DNA of 64,000 nt from Xanthomonas sp. AM6 (GTDB lineage: Bacteria; Pseudomonadota; Gammaproteobacteria; Xanthomonadales; Xanthomonadaceae): NCBI RefSeq assembly GCF_025665335.1, contig NZ_CP106869.1, forward strand, positions 3,808,501 through 3,872,500, in the 5' to 3' direction. The translations under genes were made by a program, and so were the position numbers. A model generated the notes under the pieces. That model did no database searches. It was not told the origin of the DNA and was given only the letters and a program-made list of their open reading frames with translations. Within the stretch, counting starts at the first letter, position 1. Every line of letters starts with the position of its first letter. Shown in pieces: positions 43,802 to 52,111 of this stretch.

Positions 43802-46281
43802 ACGTGCTGCGCCACGCCGGGCGCGCGCTGCGCCGCGAACTGTTCGCCGGCGACCTGCTGACCGTGTTCGCCGCGCTGGTGCTGGGCGTGGCGGTGATGA
43901 CCGCGGTCGGCACCCTGGTCGACCGCGTCACCCTGGCGCTGACCGGCAGCGCCGCCGAGGTGATCGGCGGCGACCTCGGCGTCACCGGGCGCCAGGACAT
44001 CCCCGCCGCGTTCGCCGAGGAGGCGCAGCGCCGCGGCCTGCGCAGCGCGCGCCTGGTCAGCTTCCCCAGCGTGCTGTTCCACGGCGAGGCCAGCCAGATG
44101 GCCAACATTAAGGCGGTCGGCGCCGGTTACCCGTTGCGCGGCGAATTGCGGGTGGCGCGCGACGCCGCCGGAGCCGGCAGCGAACGCGCCGGTCCGCCGC
44201 CGCGCGGCCAGGCCTATGCCGACCCGCGCCTGCTCGAGGCGCTGGGGCTCAAGCTCGGCGACGACCTGGAATTCGGCGCCGGCACGCTGCGCGTGACCCG
44301 GGTGCTGCGCGCCGAACCGGACGCTTCCGGCGAACTGATGCAGCTGTCGCCGCCGTTGCTGGTCAACCGCGCCGACGTCGACGCCGCCGGCCTGCTCGGC
44401 CCCGGCAGCCGCGCCTCGTACCGGCTGATGTTCGCCGGCGCGCCGGGCGAGATCGCCGCGCTGCGCGAATGGCTGGCGCCGCGCGCCAAGGCGTTCCGCC
44501 TGGTCGGCATCGAGGACACCCAGCGCGGCGTGCGCGGCGCCTTCGACCGCGCCGGCCGCTTCCTGGCCCTGGCCGCGCTGCTGGCGGTGCTGCTGGCCGG
44601 CGTGGCCACCGCGCTGGCGGCCAACCGCTTCGCGCTGCGCCGCATCGACACCGTCGCGGTGCTGCGCTGCCTGGGCGCGCGCCAGCGCGACATCCTCGGT
44701 GCGCTGGCGCTGCAGTTGCTGCTGCTGGCGATCCCGGCCTGCGCGCTCGGCGTGGGCCTGGGCATGCTGGCGCAGATCGGCCTGGTCGAGGCGCTGGGCA
44801 GCCTGATCCCGAACCGGCTGCCGCTGCCGCAGGCGACCCCGGCGCTGGCCGGCGCCGGCATCGGCCTGTTGCTGCTGCTCGGCTTCGGCCTGCCGCCGCT
44901 GCTGCGGCTGCGCGACGTGCCGCCGATGCGCGTGCTCAACCGCAGCTTCGCCGCGCTGCCGCCGACCTCGCTGCTGGTCTACGCCGCCGCGCTGGTGGCC
45001 ACCGTGGTGCTGGCGGTCTACGCCACCGGCGACGGCCTGCTCGCGGCCTGTGTGCTGGGCGGGCTGACCCTGCTGGCCGCGCTCGCCGCGGCGGTCGGCG
45101 CGCTGCTGCTCGCCCTGCTGCGGCGGCTGCAGTCGCGCCTGCGCGGGCCGTGGAAACTGGGCCTGGCCGCGCTGACCCGGCGCCGCGCGCTGAGCGTGGT
45201 GCAACTGGTCGGGCTGTCGCTGTCGCTGTGCGCGTTGCTGCTGCTGGCGGTGATCGGGCCGGGCCTGCTCGGCCAGTGGCGCGACCGCCTGCCGGCGGAC
45301 ACGCCGAACTATTTCCTGATGAACATCCAGCTCGACCAGGCCGAGCACGTGCTCGGCACGCTGCGCGGGCTCGGCGTGCGCGACGCGGCGGTGGAACCGT
45401 TCAGCACCGGCAAGCTGGTGGCGATCAACGGCAAGCCGCCGCAGCGCCAGGACCAGGGCCCGGAAGACGACGGCGACGGCGTCGACCGGCCGATCAACTT
45501 CTCCTGGCGGCATGCGTTTCCCGCCGCCAACCGCCTGCTGTCCGGACGCTTCTGGGCCGCCGACAGCACCGCGGCGGAAGCCTCGGTGGAGGAGGCCTGG
45601 GCGCAGCGCTACGGCCTCAAGCTCGGCGATCGCATCACCCTGCTGCTCGGCGAACAGCAGCGCAGCTTCACCGTGACCAGCGTGCGCAAGGCCGACTGGG
45701 ATTCGTTCCGGGTCAACTTCTTCCTGCTGCTCAACGCCGGTGCGGTGCAGGATGCGCCGTACAACCTGATCTCCGCGTTCCACCTGCCGCGCGGTTCCGC
45801 CGCGCAGCTGAGCGGGCTCAGCCGCACCTACCCGAACGTGTCGCTGCTGGACATCGACGCGATCCTGGGCCGGGTGCGCGAAGTGATCGACCGCGTGGCG
45901 CAGGCGGTGCAGCTGGTGATGGGCTTCAGCCTGCTGGCCGGCGCGCTGGTGCTGCTGGCGGCGCTGCAGGCCACCGCCGGCGAGCGCCGCTACGACAGCG
46001 CGGTGCTGCGCACGCTGGGCGCGCGCCGCGGCCAGCTGCGCGGCGCGGTACTGGTGGAATTCGGTGCGCTCGGCCTGCTTGCGGCGATCCTGGCGGTCGG
46101 CGCGGCGGCGGGCATCGGCGTGGTGGTGGCCAAGCAGGCGTTCGAGCTGACGCTGTCGCCGCCGTGGCCGGCGTTGCTGCTGGGCGGGCTCGGCGGCGTG
46201 CTGCTGAGCCTGCTGGCCGGCTGGTCGGGCACGCGCCGCATCCTGCGCACGCCGCCGGCGCTGGCGCTGCGCGAGAACTGA
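43798..46281 (+). CDS. YbbP-like ABC transporter permease
   Basis: An 827-residue FtsX-superfamily permease with about ten membrane segments in the YbbP/LolC pattern: one helix near 20-45, clusters at about 260-390 and 400-480, and a final group from about 695. Large periplasmic domains lie between (e.g. GLKLGDDLEFGAGTLRVTRV and RSFTVTSVRKADWDSFRVNF). With the preceding ATPase and the divergent TesA-like esterase it matches the conserved tesA-ybbA-ybbP module, whose transported lipid or lipoprotein substrate is not established. The start overlaps the ATPase stop. Confidence 0.9.
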   Translation: MNVLRHAGRALRRELFAGDLLTVFAALVLGVAVMTAVGTLVDRVTLALTGSAAEVIGGDLGVTGRQDIPAAFAEEAQRRGLRSARLVSFPSVLFHGEASQMANIKAVGAGYPLRGELRVARDAAGAGSERAGPPPRGQAYADPRLLEALGLKLGDDLEFGAGTLRVTRVLRAEPDASGELMQLSPPLLVNRADVDAAGLLGPGSRASYRLMFAGAPGEIAALREWLAPRAKAFRLVGIEDTQRGVRGAFDRAGRFLALAALLAVLLAGVATALAANRFALRRIDTVAVLRCLGARQRDILGALALQLLLLAIPACALGVGLGMLAQIGLVEALGSLIPNRLPLPQATPALAGAGIGLLLLLGFGLPPLLRLRDVPPMRVLNRSFAALPPTSLLVYAAALVATVVLAVYATGDGLLAACVLGGLTLLAALAAAVGALLLALLRRLQSRLRGPWKLGLAALTRRRALSVVQLVGLSLSLCALLLLAVIGPGLLGQWRDRLPADTPNYFLMNIQLDQAEHVLGTLRGLGVRDAAVEPFSTGKLVAINGKPPQRQDQGPEDDGDGVDRPINFSWRHAFPAANRLLSGRFWAADSTAAEASVEEAWAQRYGLKLGDRITLLLGEQQRSFTVTSVRKADWDSFRVNFFLLLNAGAVQDAPYNLISAFHLPRGSAAQLSGLSRTYPNVSLLDIDAILGRVREVIDRVAQAVQLVMGFSLLAGALVLLAALQATAGERRYDSAVLRTLGARRGQLRGAVLVEFGALGLLAAILAVGAAAGIGVVVAKQAFELTLSPPWPALLLGGLGGVLLSLLAGWSGTRRILRTPPALALREN

Positions 46282-46288
46282 GCGCGTT

Positions 46289-46310
46289 GCGGCCCGGCGC
46301 GCCGGGCCGC
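46289..46310 (+). terminator. 22-bp perfect palindrome after the YbbP-like gene
   Basis: GCGGCCCGGCGC followed by GCCGGGCCGC is an uninterrupted inverse repeat that would form a 10-bp stem starting 7 bases after the stop codon. No T run follows, so it is at best a partial terminator or transcript-stabilising 3' end. Confidence 0.45.
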
Positions 46311-46382
46311 CGCACATATGCCGGTTGCGTATAAGCACCATCCGAATCGTTGCTTCAACGCGCGCCTGGCGCTGCCTACAGT

Positions 46383-46421
46383 GGAATCGACGCCGCGTGC
46401 CGTGCGCGCGGCGTCGATTCC
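46383..46421 (+). promoter_or_regulatory. Leader hairpin upstream of the dioxygenase/ABC operon
   Basis: GGAATCGACGCCGCG (46383-46397) and CGCGGCGTCGATTCC (46407-46421) are perfect 15-bp inverse repeats with a 9-nt loop, ending 21 bases before the ATG. A weak promoter can be drawn just upstream (TTCAAC, 17-bp spacer, TACAGT at 46377-46382), which would put the hairpin at the 5' end of the mRNA. Further upstream, AAGCA and TGCTT flank 13 bases (about 46334-46355), possibly a CysB/Cbl-type site. The stem is certain; its function is not. Confidence 0.5.
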
Positions 46422-46442
46422 TCCGCAGACGAGGCCAGACGC

Positions 46443-47339
46443 ATGGCGCGCGCATCCACCGCAACACGGCCTGCCCCCACCGCGGCACCGGCGGTCCGCA
46501 TCGAACCGTTCGCCGCGCCGCTGGGCGCGCAGGTGCTGGGCCTGGACCTGGCGCAGCCGCTGGACGCGGCCACCTTCGCGCTGCTGCACCGCGCGCACCT
46601 GCACTACCACGTGCTGGTGTTCCGCGACCAGCGCATCACCCCGGCGCAGCAGGTCGCCTTCAGCCGTCGCTTCGGCCCGCTGCAGATCCACGTGCTGCGC
46701 CAGTTCCAGCTGCCCGAGCAGCCGGAAGTGCTGGTGGTGTCCAACATCAAGGAGAACGGCCAGCCGATCGGGCTGGGCGATGCCGGGCACTACTGGCACT
46801 CGGACCTGTCGTACAAGCCGACGCCGAGCCTGGGCTCGATGCTGCTGGCGCAGGAACTGCCGGCCGAGGGCGGCGACACCCTGTTCGCCAACCAGCACCT
46901 GGCCTGGGACACGCTGCCGCCGGAGCTGCAGCGCGCGGTCGACGGGCGCCTGGCCGAGCACAGCTACCTGGCCAAGTACGAGGAGCTGCGTGCGCGCAAT
47001 CCGTGGCGGCCGGCGCTGACCCAGGCGCAGATCGACGAGGTGGCGCCGGTGCGCCACCCGATCGTGCGCACCCATCCTGAAACCGGGCGCCGCGCGCTGT
47101 TCGTCAGCGAACATTTCACCACCCGCATCGTCGGCCTGCCGCAGGACGAAAGCGACGCGCTGCTGCAGGCGCTGTTCGCGCACAGCAGCGCCGATCCGCT
47201 GGTCTACCGGCATCGCTGGCAGGCGCACGACATGGTGTTCTGGGACAACCGCTCGGTCACCCACCTGGCCGGCGGCACCCCGGACCACCTGCGCCGGCGC
47301 CTGCACCGCACCACCATCGAAGGCGACGTGCCGTTCTAG
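46443..47339 (+). CDS. TauD/TfdA-family Fe(II)/2-oxoglutarate dioxygenase
   Basis: A 298-residue alpha-ketoglutarate dioxygenase. It starts with RIEPFAAPLGAQVLGLDLAQ. The facial triad is H-x-D in GHYWHSDLSYKPTPS and the distal His in GGTPDHLRRRLHRTTIEGD; the Arg in RRLHR fits 2-oxoglutarate binding. FRDQRITPAQQVAFSRRFGP is also typical of TauD. Beside a sulfonate/taurine-type ABC importer it probably releases sulfite from an alkylsulfonate or sulfate ester. The ATG at 46443 is used rather than 46350, which would read through the leader hairpin. Confidence 0.9.
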   Translation: MARASTATRPAPTAAPAVRIEPFAAPLGAQVLGLDLAQPLDAATFALLHRAHLHYHVLVFRDQRITPAQQVAFSRRFGPLQIHVLRQFQLPEQPEVLVVSNIKENGQPIGLGDAGHYWHSDLSYKPTPSLGSMLLAQELPAEGGDTLFANQHLAWDTLPPELQRAVDGRLAEHSYLAKYEELRARNPWRPALTQAQIDEVAPVRHPIVRTHPETGRRALFVSEHFTTRIVGLPQDESDALLQALFAHSSADPLVYRHRWQAHDMVFWDNRSVTHLAGGTPDHLRRRLHRTTIEGDVPF

Positions 47340-47400
47340 GCCGGCGCCAGCACACCGCATTGCCCCGCAACGTAGCCCTCCCCCCGCAACGGAGCGACGC

Positions 47401-48465
47401 ATGACCGCTTTCGATTCGCCTGCTTTTTCCCCGGCCGCAGCGCCGTCCGTTGCCACGCCGCGGCGCCGGACGCTCTGGTGCGCCGCCGCGCTGCTGGTTG
47501 TCGCGCTGTTGCACAGCCTGCCCGCGCGCGCCGAAGGCCGGCTGCGCATCGCCAAGCAGTACGGCATCGTCTACCTGCTGCTGGACGTGGCCCAGGCGCA
47601 GAAGCTGATCGAGAAGCACGGCAAGGCGGCCGGCATCGACATCCAGGTCCAGACGCTGCAGCTGTCCGGCGGCGCGGCCGCCAACGATGCGCTGCTGTCC
47701 GGCTCGATCGACGTGGCCGGCGCCGGCGTCGGCCCGCTGTTCACGCTGTGGGACCGCACCCGCGGCCGCCAGAACGTGCGCGGCGTGGCCTCGCTGGGCA
47801 ACTTCCCCTACTACCTGATCAGCAACGATCCGCGGATCAGGACCCTGGACGACTTCGGCCCGCGCGACCGCATCGCGGTGCCGGCGATCGGCGTGTCGGT
47901 GCAGTCGCGGCTGCTGCAGCACGCCTCCGCGCAGCGCTGGGGCGAGAAGGCCTACAACCGGCTGGATGCGCAGCAGGTGGCGTTGCCGCATCCCGACGCG
48001 GCCGCGGCGATCATCCGCGGCGGCACCGAGATCACCGCGCACTTCGCCAGCCCGCCGTTCCAGGAACAGGAGCTGGCGCGCAATCCGAAGGCGCACATCG
48101 TGCTCGATTCGTACGCGATCGAGGGCGGCCCCACCTCGGCCACGGTGCTGTACGCCACCGAGAAGTTCCGCCGCGACAATCCCAAGACCTACCAGGCCTT
48201 CGTCGCCGCGCTGGCCGAGGCGGCGGTCTTCGTGCAGCGCCAGCCGGAACAGGCGGCGGACCTGTTCGTGCGTGCCAACGGCGGCAAGATCGACCGCGCG
48301 CTGGTGCTGCGCATCCTCAAGGACCCGAAGGTGCAGTTCAAGACCGCGCCGCAGAACACGCTCAAGCTCGGCCAGTTCCTGTACCGGATCGGCGCGATCA
48401 AGCAGGCGCCCGGCGCGGTCAAGGACTATTTCTTCGACAGCGCGCACGTCGCCGGGGGCAGCTGA
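47401..48465 (+). CDS. ABC transporter periplasmic substrate-binding protein (sulfonate/nitrate/taurine type)
   Basis: A 354-residue secreted binding protein of the SsuA/TauA/ThiY-like class. A long N region with PRRRTLWCAAALLVVALLHS and cleavage near ARA-EGRL precedes the mature domain, which begins RLRIAKQYGIVYLLLDVAQA. ALLSGSIDVAGAGVGPLFTL and the DDFGPRDRIAVPAIGVSVQS stretch are characteristic. A typical helix KTYQAFVAALAEAAVFVQ is near the end. It is encoded directly upstream of its ATPase (1-base gap after the stop) and permease, and is co-oriented with the dioxygenase. Confidence 0.9.
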   Translation: MTAFDSPAFSPAAAPSVATPRRRTLWCAAALLVVALLHSLPARAEGRLRIAKQYGIVYLLLDVAQAQKLIEKHGKAAGIDIQVQTLQLSGGAAANDALLSGSIDVAGAGVGPLFTLWDRTRGRQNVRGVASLGNFPYYLISNDPRIRTLDDFGPRDRIAVPAIGVSVQSRLLQHASAQRWGEKAYNRLDAQQVALPHPDAAAAIIRGGTEITAHFASPPFQEQELARNPKAHIVLDSYAIEGGPTSATVLYATEKFRRDNPKTYQAFVAALAEAAVFVQRQPEQAADLFVRANGGKIDRALVLRILKDPKVQFKTAPQNTLKLGQFLYRIGAIKQAPGAVKDYFFDSAHVAGGS

Positions 48466-48466
48466 G

Positions 48467-49338
<872 letters not shown>

Positions 49339-49342
<4 letters not shown>

Positions 49343-50208
49343 GCGCCGCCGCGCCGCTGCGGCCGCCGATCCGCGCCGAGTACGAGCGCCCGGTCGTTGC
49401 CTACGTCGCGACCGCATCGGCGCCGGCGCTGCCGCAGCGGCGGATGCCGGACTGGCTGCGCCAAACGCTGATCCTGCTCGCGCTGGCCGGATTGTGGGAG
49501 GCGGCCGCGTACTGGCTCGACGACGACCTGCTGCTGCCGGGCTTCATGCAGACGGCACGCGCGTTCGCCGACGGGCTGTGGTCGGGCGAACTGCTGGGCC
49601 GCGTCGGCGCCTCGCTGCGCATGCTGGCGCAAGGCTATGCGCTGGGCGTGGTGCTGGCCTTCGCGCTGACCGCGCTGGCGGTCTCGACCCGGATCGGCCG
49701 CGACCTGCTGGGCACGCTGACCGCGATGTTCAATCCGCTGCCGGCGATCGCCCTGCTGCCGCTGGCCCTGCTGTGGTTCGGCCTGGGCAACGGCAGCCTG
49801 GTGTTCGTGCTGGTGCACGCGGTGCTGTGGCCGCTGGCGCTGAACACCTATGCCGGCTTCCAGGGCGTGCCGGAGACGCTGCGCATGGCCGGGCGCAACT
49901 ACGGCCTGCGCGGCCTGCGCTACGTGGTCGCGATCCTGGTGCCGGCCGCGCTGCCGGCGATCCTGTCCGGGCTGAAGATCGCCTGGGCCTTCGCCTGGCG
50001 CACGCTGATCGCCGCCGAACTGGTGTTCGGCGCCACCTCCGGCCAGGGCGGCCTGGGCTGGTACATCTTCCAGAACCGCAACGAGCTGTACACCGACCGC
50101 GTGTTCGCCGGGCTGGCGATGGTGATCCTGCTCGGCCTGCTGGTGGAAGGCGCCGGCTTCCGCGTGCTGGAGCGGCTTACCGTGCGCCGCTGGGGCATGC
50201 AGCGCTGA
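49339..50208 (+). CDS. ABC transporter permease (SsuC/TauC type)
   Basis: A 289-residue inner-membrane permease. A Pro-rich cytoplasmic start (to about 40) is followed by about six helices. The coupling motif GRNYGLRGLRYVVAILVPAA and LPAILSGLKIAWAFAWRTLI are the EAA-loop region of this importer class, and AELVFGATSGQGGLGWYIF is strongly conserved in SsuC/TauC. It completes a dioxygenase, binding protein, ATPase, permease operon. The substrate is inferred to be an organosulfur compound. Confidence 0.92.
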
Positions 50209-50472
50209 GGCTGGAGACGGCCGGGGCTGGAGGCGGCTGCGAGAACGAGGTCGCCGCCCTGCTGCGCGCCGCGGAGATCGCCCGGCTAAGCCACTGCTGG
50301 CAGCGCGGCCTGATCGAATCGTTTAGCTTGACCTGAGCGGGTTGTCGATCGGCTTGCCGTTCATCGTCACCCTGCGCGAGCGCAAAGGCCTGGGCTATCA
50401 CCCGGTGACCGACCTGCAAGGCCGTCGCCGCGGCGCGGCGCATGCGCCGGGGTGCATGCGCGGCCAGTGACG
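50209..50472. other. Gap with a possible gene remnant
   Basis: The 324 bp between the permease and the haem-operon end hold no complete gene. A short frame from about 50342 reads LSIGLPFIVTLRERKGLGYH and PVTDLQGRR before TGA at 50468-50470; it looks protein-like but has no start codon in context and I cannot name a family. The minus-strand terminator of the neighbouring gene follows. Confidence 0.3.
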
Positions 50473-50504
50473 AAAAAAGGAAGGCGCGACGCCGGCCGCC
50501 TTCC
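50473..50504 (-). terminator. Intrinsic terminator of the haem-uptake operon
   Basis: On the minus strand, the inverse arms GGAAGGCG (50504-50497) and CGCCTTCC (50486-50479) pair around a 10-nt loop, then TTTTTT (50478-50473). It lies about 28 bases after the stop codon of the DUF6607 gene and would end the hemP-receptor operon. Confidence 0.8.
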
Positions 50505-50532
50505 CACCCTGGTTTCGCGCCGGCGCTTGCGC

Positions 50533-51462
50533 TCAGCGTTCGGCGGGCGCCGGTTCCACCCATTGCGCGAACACTGCGGCGATCTTCGCATCGGCCACGG
50601 GCTTGCCCTGCTGCACCGCCTCGGCCTGCTCGAACAGCGGCATGATCATCGCCATGCCGTCGAGCTTGGTCTTCAGGCGCACGCCCGGCGGCTTGCCGAG
50701 GAAGGCGTCCCAGTGCGCGCGCACCTTGGCCCAGTAGCCCTGCGTCGCCTTCCAGTAGGCGTAGGCCGGGGCGAAGTCGACCTCATTGGTCTTGACGTAG
50801 TCGTTGAAGCCGAATTCGCGCGCGATCGGCTGCTGGCTGCCGTCGGGCTTGCGCAGCACCTTGGTGTTGAACTGCTCGTGGGTCCAGCCGGCGGGGGTCA
50901 GCGTGTGCCGGTTGATCACCGCCAGCGCGTTGTAGTCGCTGCGCTTGGTGTACTCGCGCCGCGGCAGCGGACGCCAGCTCAGGTCGCTGGTCCAGGTCGG
51001 GTGGCCGTCGGCGTAGTCCCAGCGGCCGGTGCCGCAGTAGCGCGGCGCATCGCTGACCTCGTACACGCACTGGGTCCAGGCGCCGCGGGTGGCCGCCGCG
51101 GCGAGCGGGCGCACCTGCCAGGTCTGGTCGGCGCTGAACTCGAACCGCTGCGGCGCCTCGTAGTTCCAGTCCTGGCGCCAGTGCTTGGTCACGTGGCCGC
51201 TCTTGGTGTCGACCAGCAGATGCTGCAGCACCACCTTGCGCGGGCTGTCCTCGACCACGATCACCACTTCGTTGGCGCCGCTGCGCATCGCCGGCGCGCG
51301 CTCATAGCCGGGCTTGAGCAGCACGGTCTCGTCGAAGGCGAAATCCACCAGGTACTCGCCCTGCATCGCCAGGATGCTGGCGCGGTCGCGTTGCGGATCG
51401 GCGTCCTGGGCTTGGGCCAGGCCGGTAGCGGCGAGCAGGAGCAGCAGAAGCGGTGATTTCAT
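50533..51462 (-). CDS. DUF6607 family secreted protein
   Basis: A 309-residue exported protein with signal peptide (MKSPLLLLLLAATGLAQAQ). The mature part is beta-rich: ILAMQGEYLVDFAFDETVLL, VVIVVEDSPRKVVLQHLLVD, TKHWRQDWNYEAPQRFEFSA, QTWQVRPL and GRWDYADGHPTWTSDLSWRP. It resembles proteins grouped as DUF6607, which I recall near TonB-dependent iron/haem receptors. Function is unknown; a lipocalin-like ligand-binding role would fit the strand pattern. It is the last gene of the Fur-controlled haem operon, 46 bp after the small haem-associated gene and just before a terminator. Confidence 0.75.
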   Translation of the reverse strand: MKSPLLLLLLAATGLAQAQDADPQRDRASILAMQGEYLVDFAFDETVLLKPGYERAPAMRSGANEVVIVVEDSPRKVVLQHLLVDTKSGHVTKHWRQDWNYEAPQRFEFSADQTWQVRPLAAAATRGAWTQCVYEVSDAPRYCGTGRWDYADGHPTWTSDLSWRPLPRREYTKRSDYNALAVINRHTLTPAGWTHEQFNTKVLRKPDGSQQPIAREFGFNDYVKTNEVDFAPAYAYWKATQGYWAKVRAHWDAFLGKPPGVRLKTKLDGMAMIMPLFEQAEAVQQGKPVADAKIAAVFAQWVEPAPAER

Positions 51463-51508
51463 CGTCGTGGTCGGTCGCGGTAGCTGAGGAAGAAAGGAGA
51501 AATACGCC

Positions 51509-52105
51509 CTACAGGCGCAGCAACGGCCAAGGCCGTTGCGGATCGTGGCGCGCGGCCGGCTGGCCGGTGCGGGCGCAGCAGCAGTCGTCGACCAGCACCT
51601 CGCCCTCGGCCGCTTCCAGCCGCGCGATGCGCCGGGCGATGCTGGCGCCCAGCGGCGAGACGCTGGCGACGCTGGCCGCCAGTTCGCCGTCGCTGGCGTG
51701 CAGGCGCAGCGCCCGCGCGCGCCAGCCGTCGCCGCTCAGGCGCCCGGCCACGCGCCGCCACAGGCGCTCGGCGACGCCGGCCTCGGCGCCGCCGCCGTGG
51801 ATCGCCGGCAACGCCGACAGCAGCGCGTCCCAGGCGACGAAATCGCTGTCCGGCAGCAGGTACAGGCGCCAGCAGCAGCGTTCGTTGCGGTCGTAGAAGC
51901 ACAGGCTCTCGAGCAGGCCGTCGCTGTCCACGCCCAGCTGCGCGCCGACCCGCCACGCATGGTTCCAGCCCATCAGTTCCGCGCCCAGCTGGGCGCGGTA
52001 CAGGCACAGCACGGTGCCCAGCGCCGCCAGCTGCGCCGGGCGCGGCAGCGGCGCGGCTGCGGCGATCCGGGCCGCGTCGGTGGTCGCTGGCGCCGCCTTG
52101 CCCAT
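51509..52105 (-). CDS. Small haem-uptake-associated protein (possible HemS/HugX-like)
   Basis: A 198-residue cytoplasmic protein encoded 6 bp after the haemoglobin receptor. LGTVLCLYRAQLGAELMGWN and ESLCFYDRNERCCWRLYLLP resemble fragments of haem-degrading or haem-trafficking proteins of the HemS/ChuX type, but it is only about half the length of HemS. It is Ala-rich and contains CC pairs (RCCW, DDCCCA). The assignment rests mainly on its operon position between receptor and DUF6607. An unrelated accessory protein is possible. Confidence 0.5.
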   Translation of the reverse strand: MGKAAPATTDAARIAAAAPLPRPAQLAALGTVLCLYRAQLGAELMGWNHAWRVGAQLGVDSDGLLESLCFYDRNERCCWRLYLLPDSDFVAWDALLSALPAIHGGGAEAGVAERLWRRVAGRLSGDGWRARALRLHASDGELAASVASVSPLGASIARRIARLEAAEGEVLVDDCCCARTGQPAARHDPQRPWPLLRL

Positions 52106-52111
52106 ACGCCG

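Noticed and set aside
43747-46488. 913-residue minus-strand frame opposite the YbbP-like permease
   Set aside because: Gln/Arg/Ala-rich antisense reading of a clear membrane permease.
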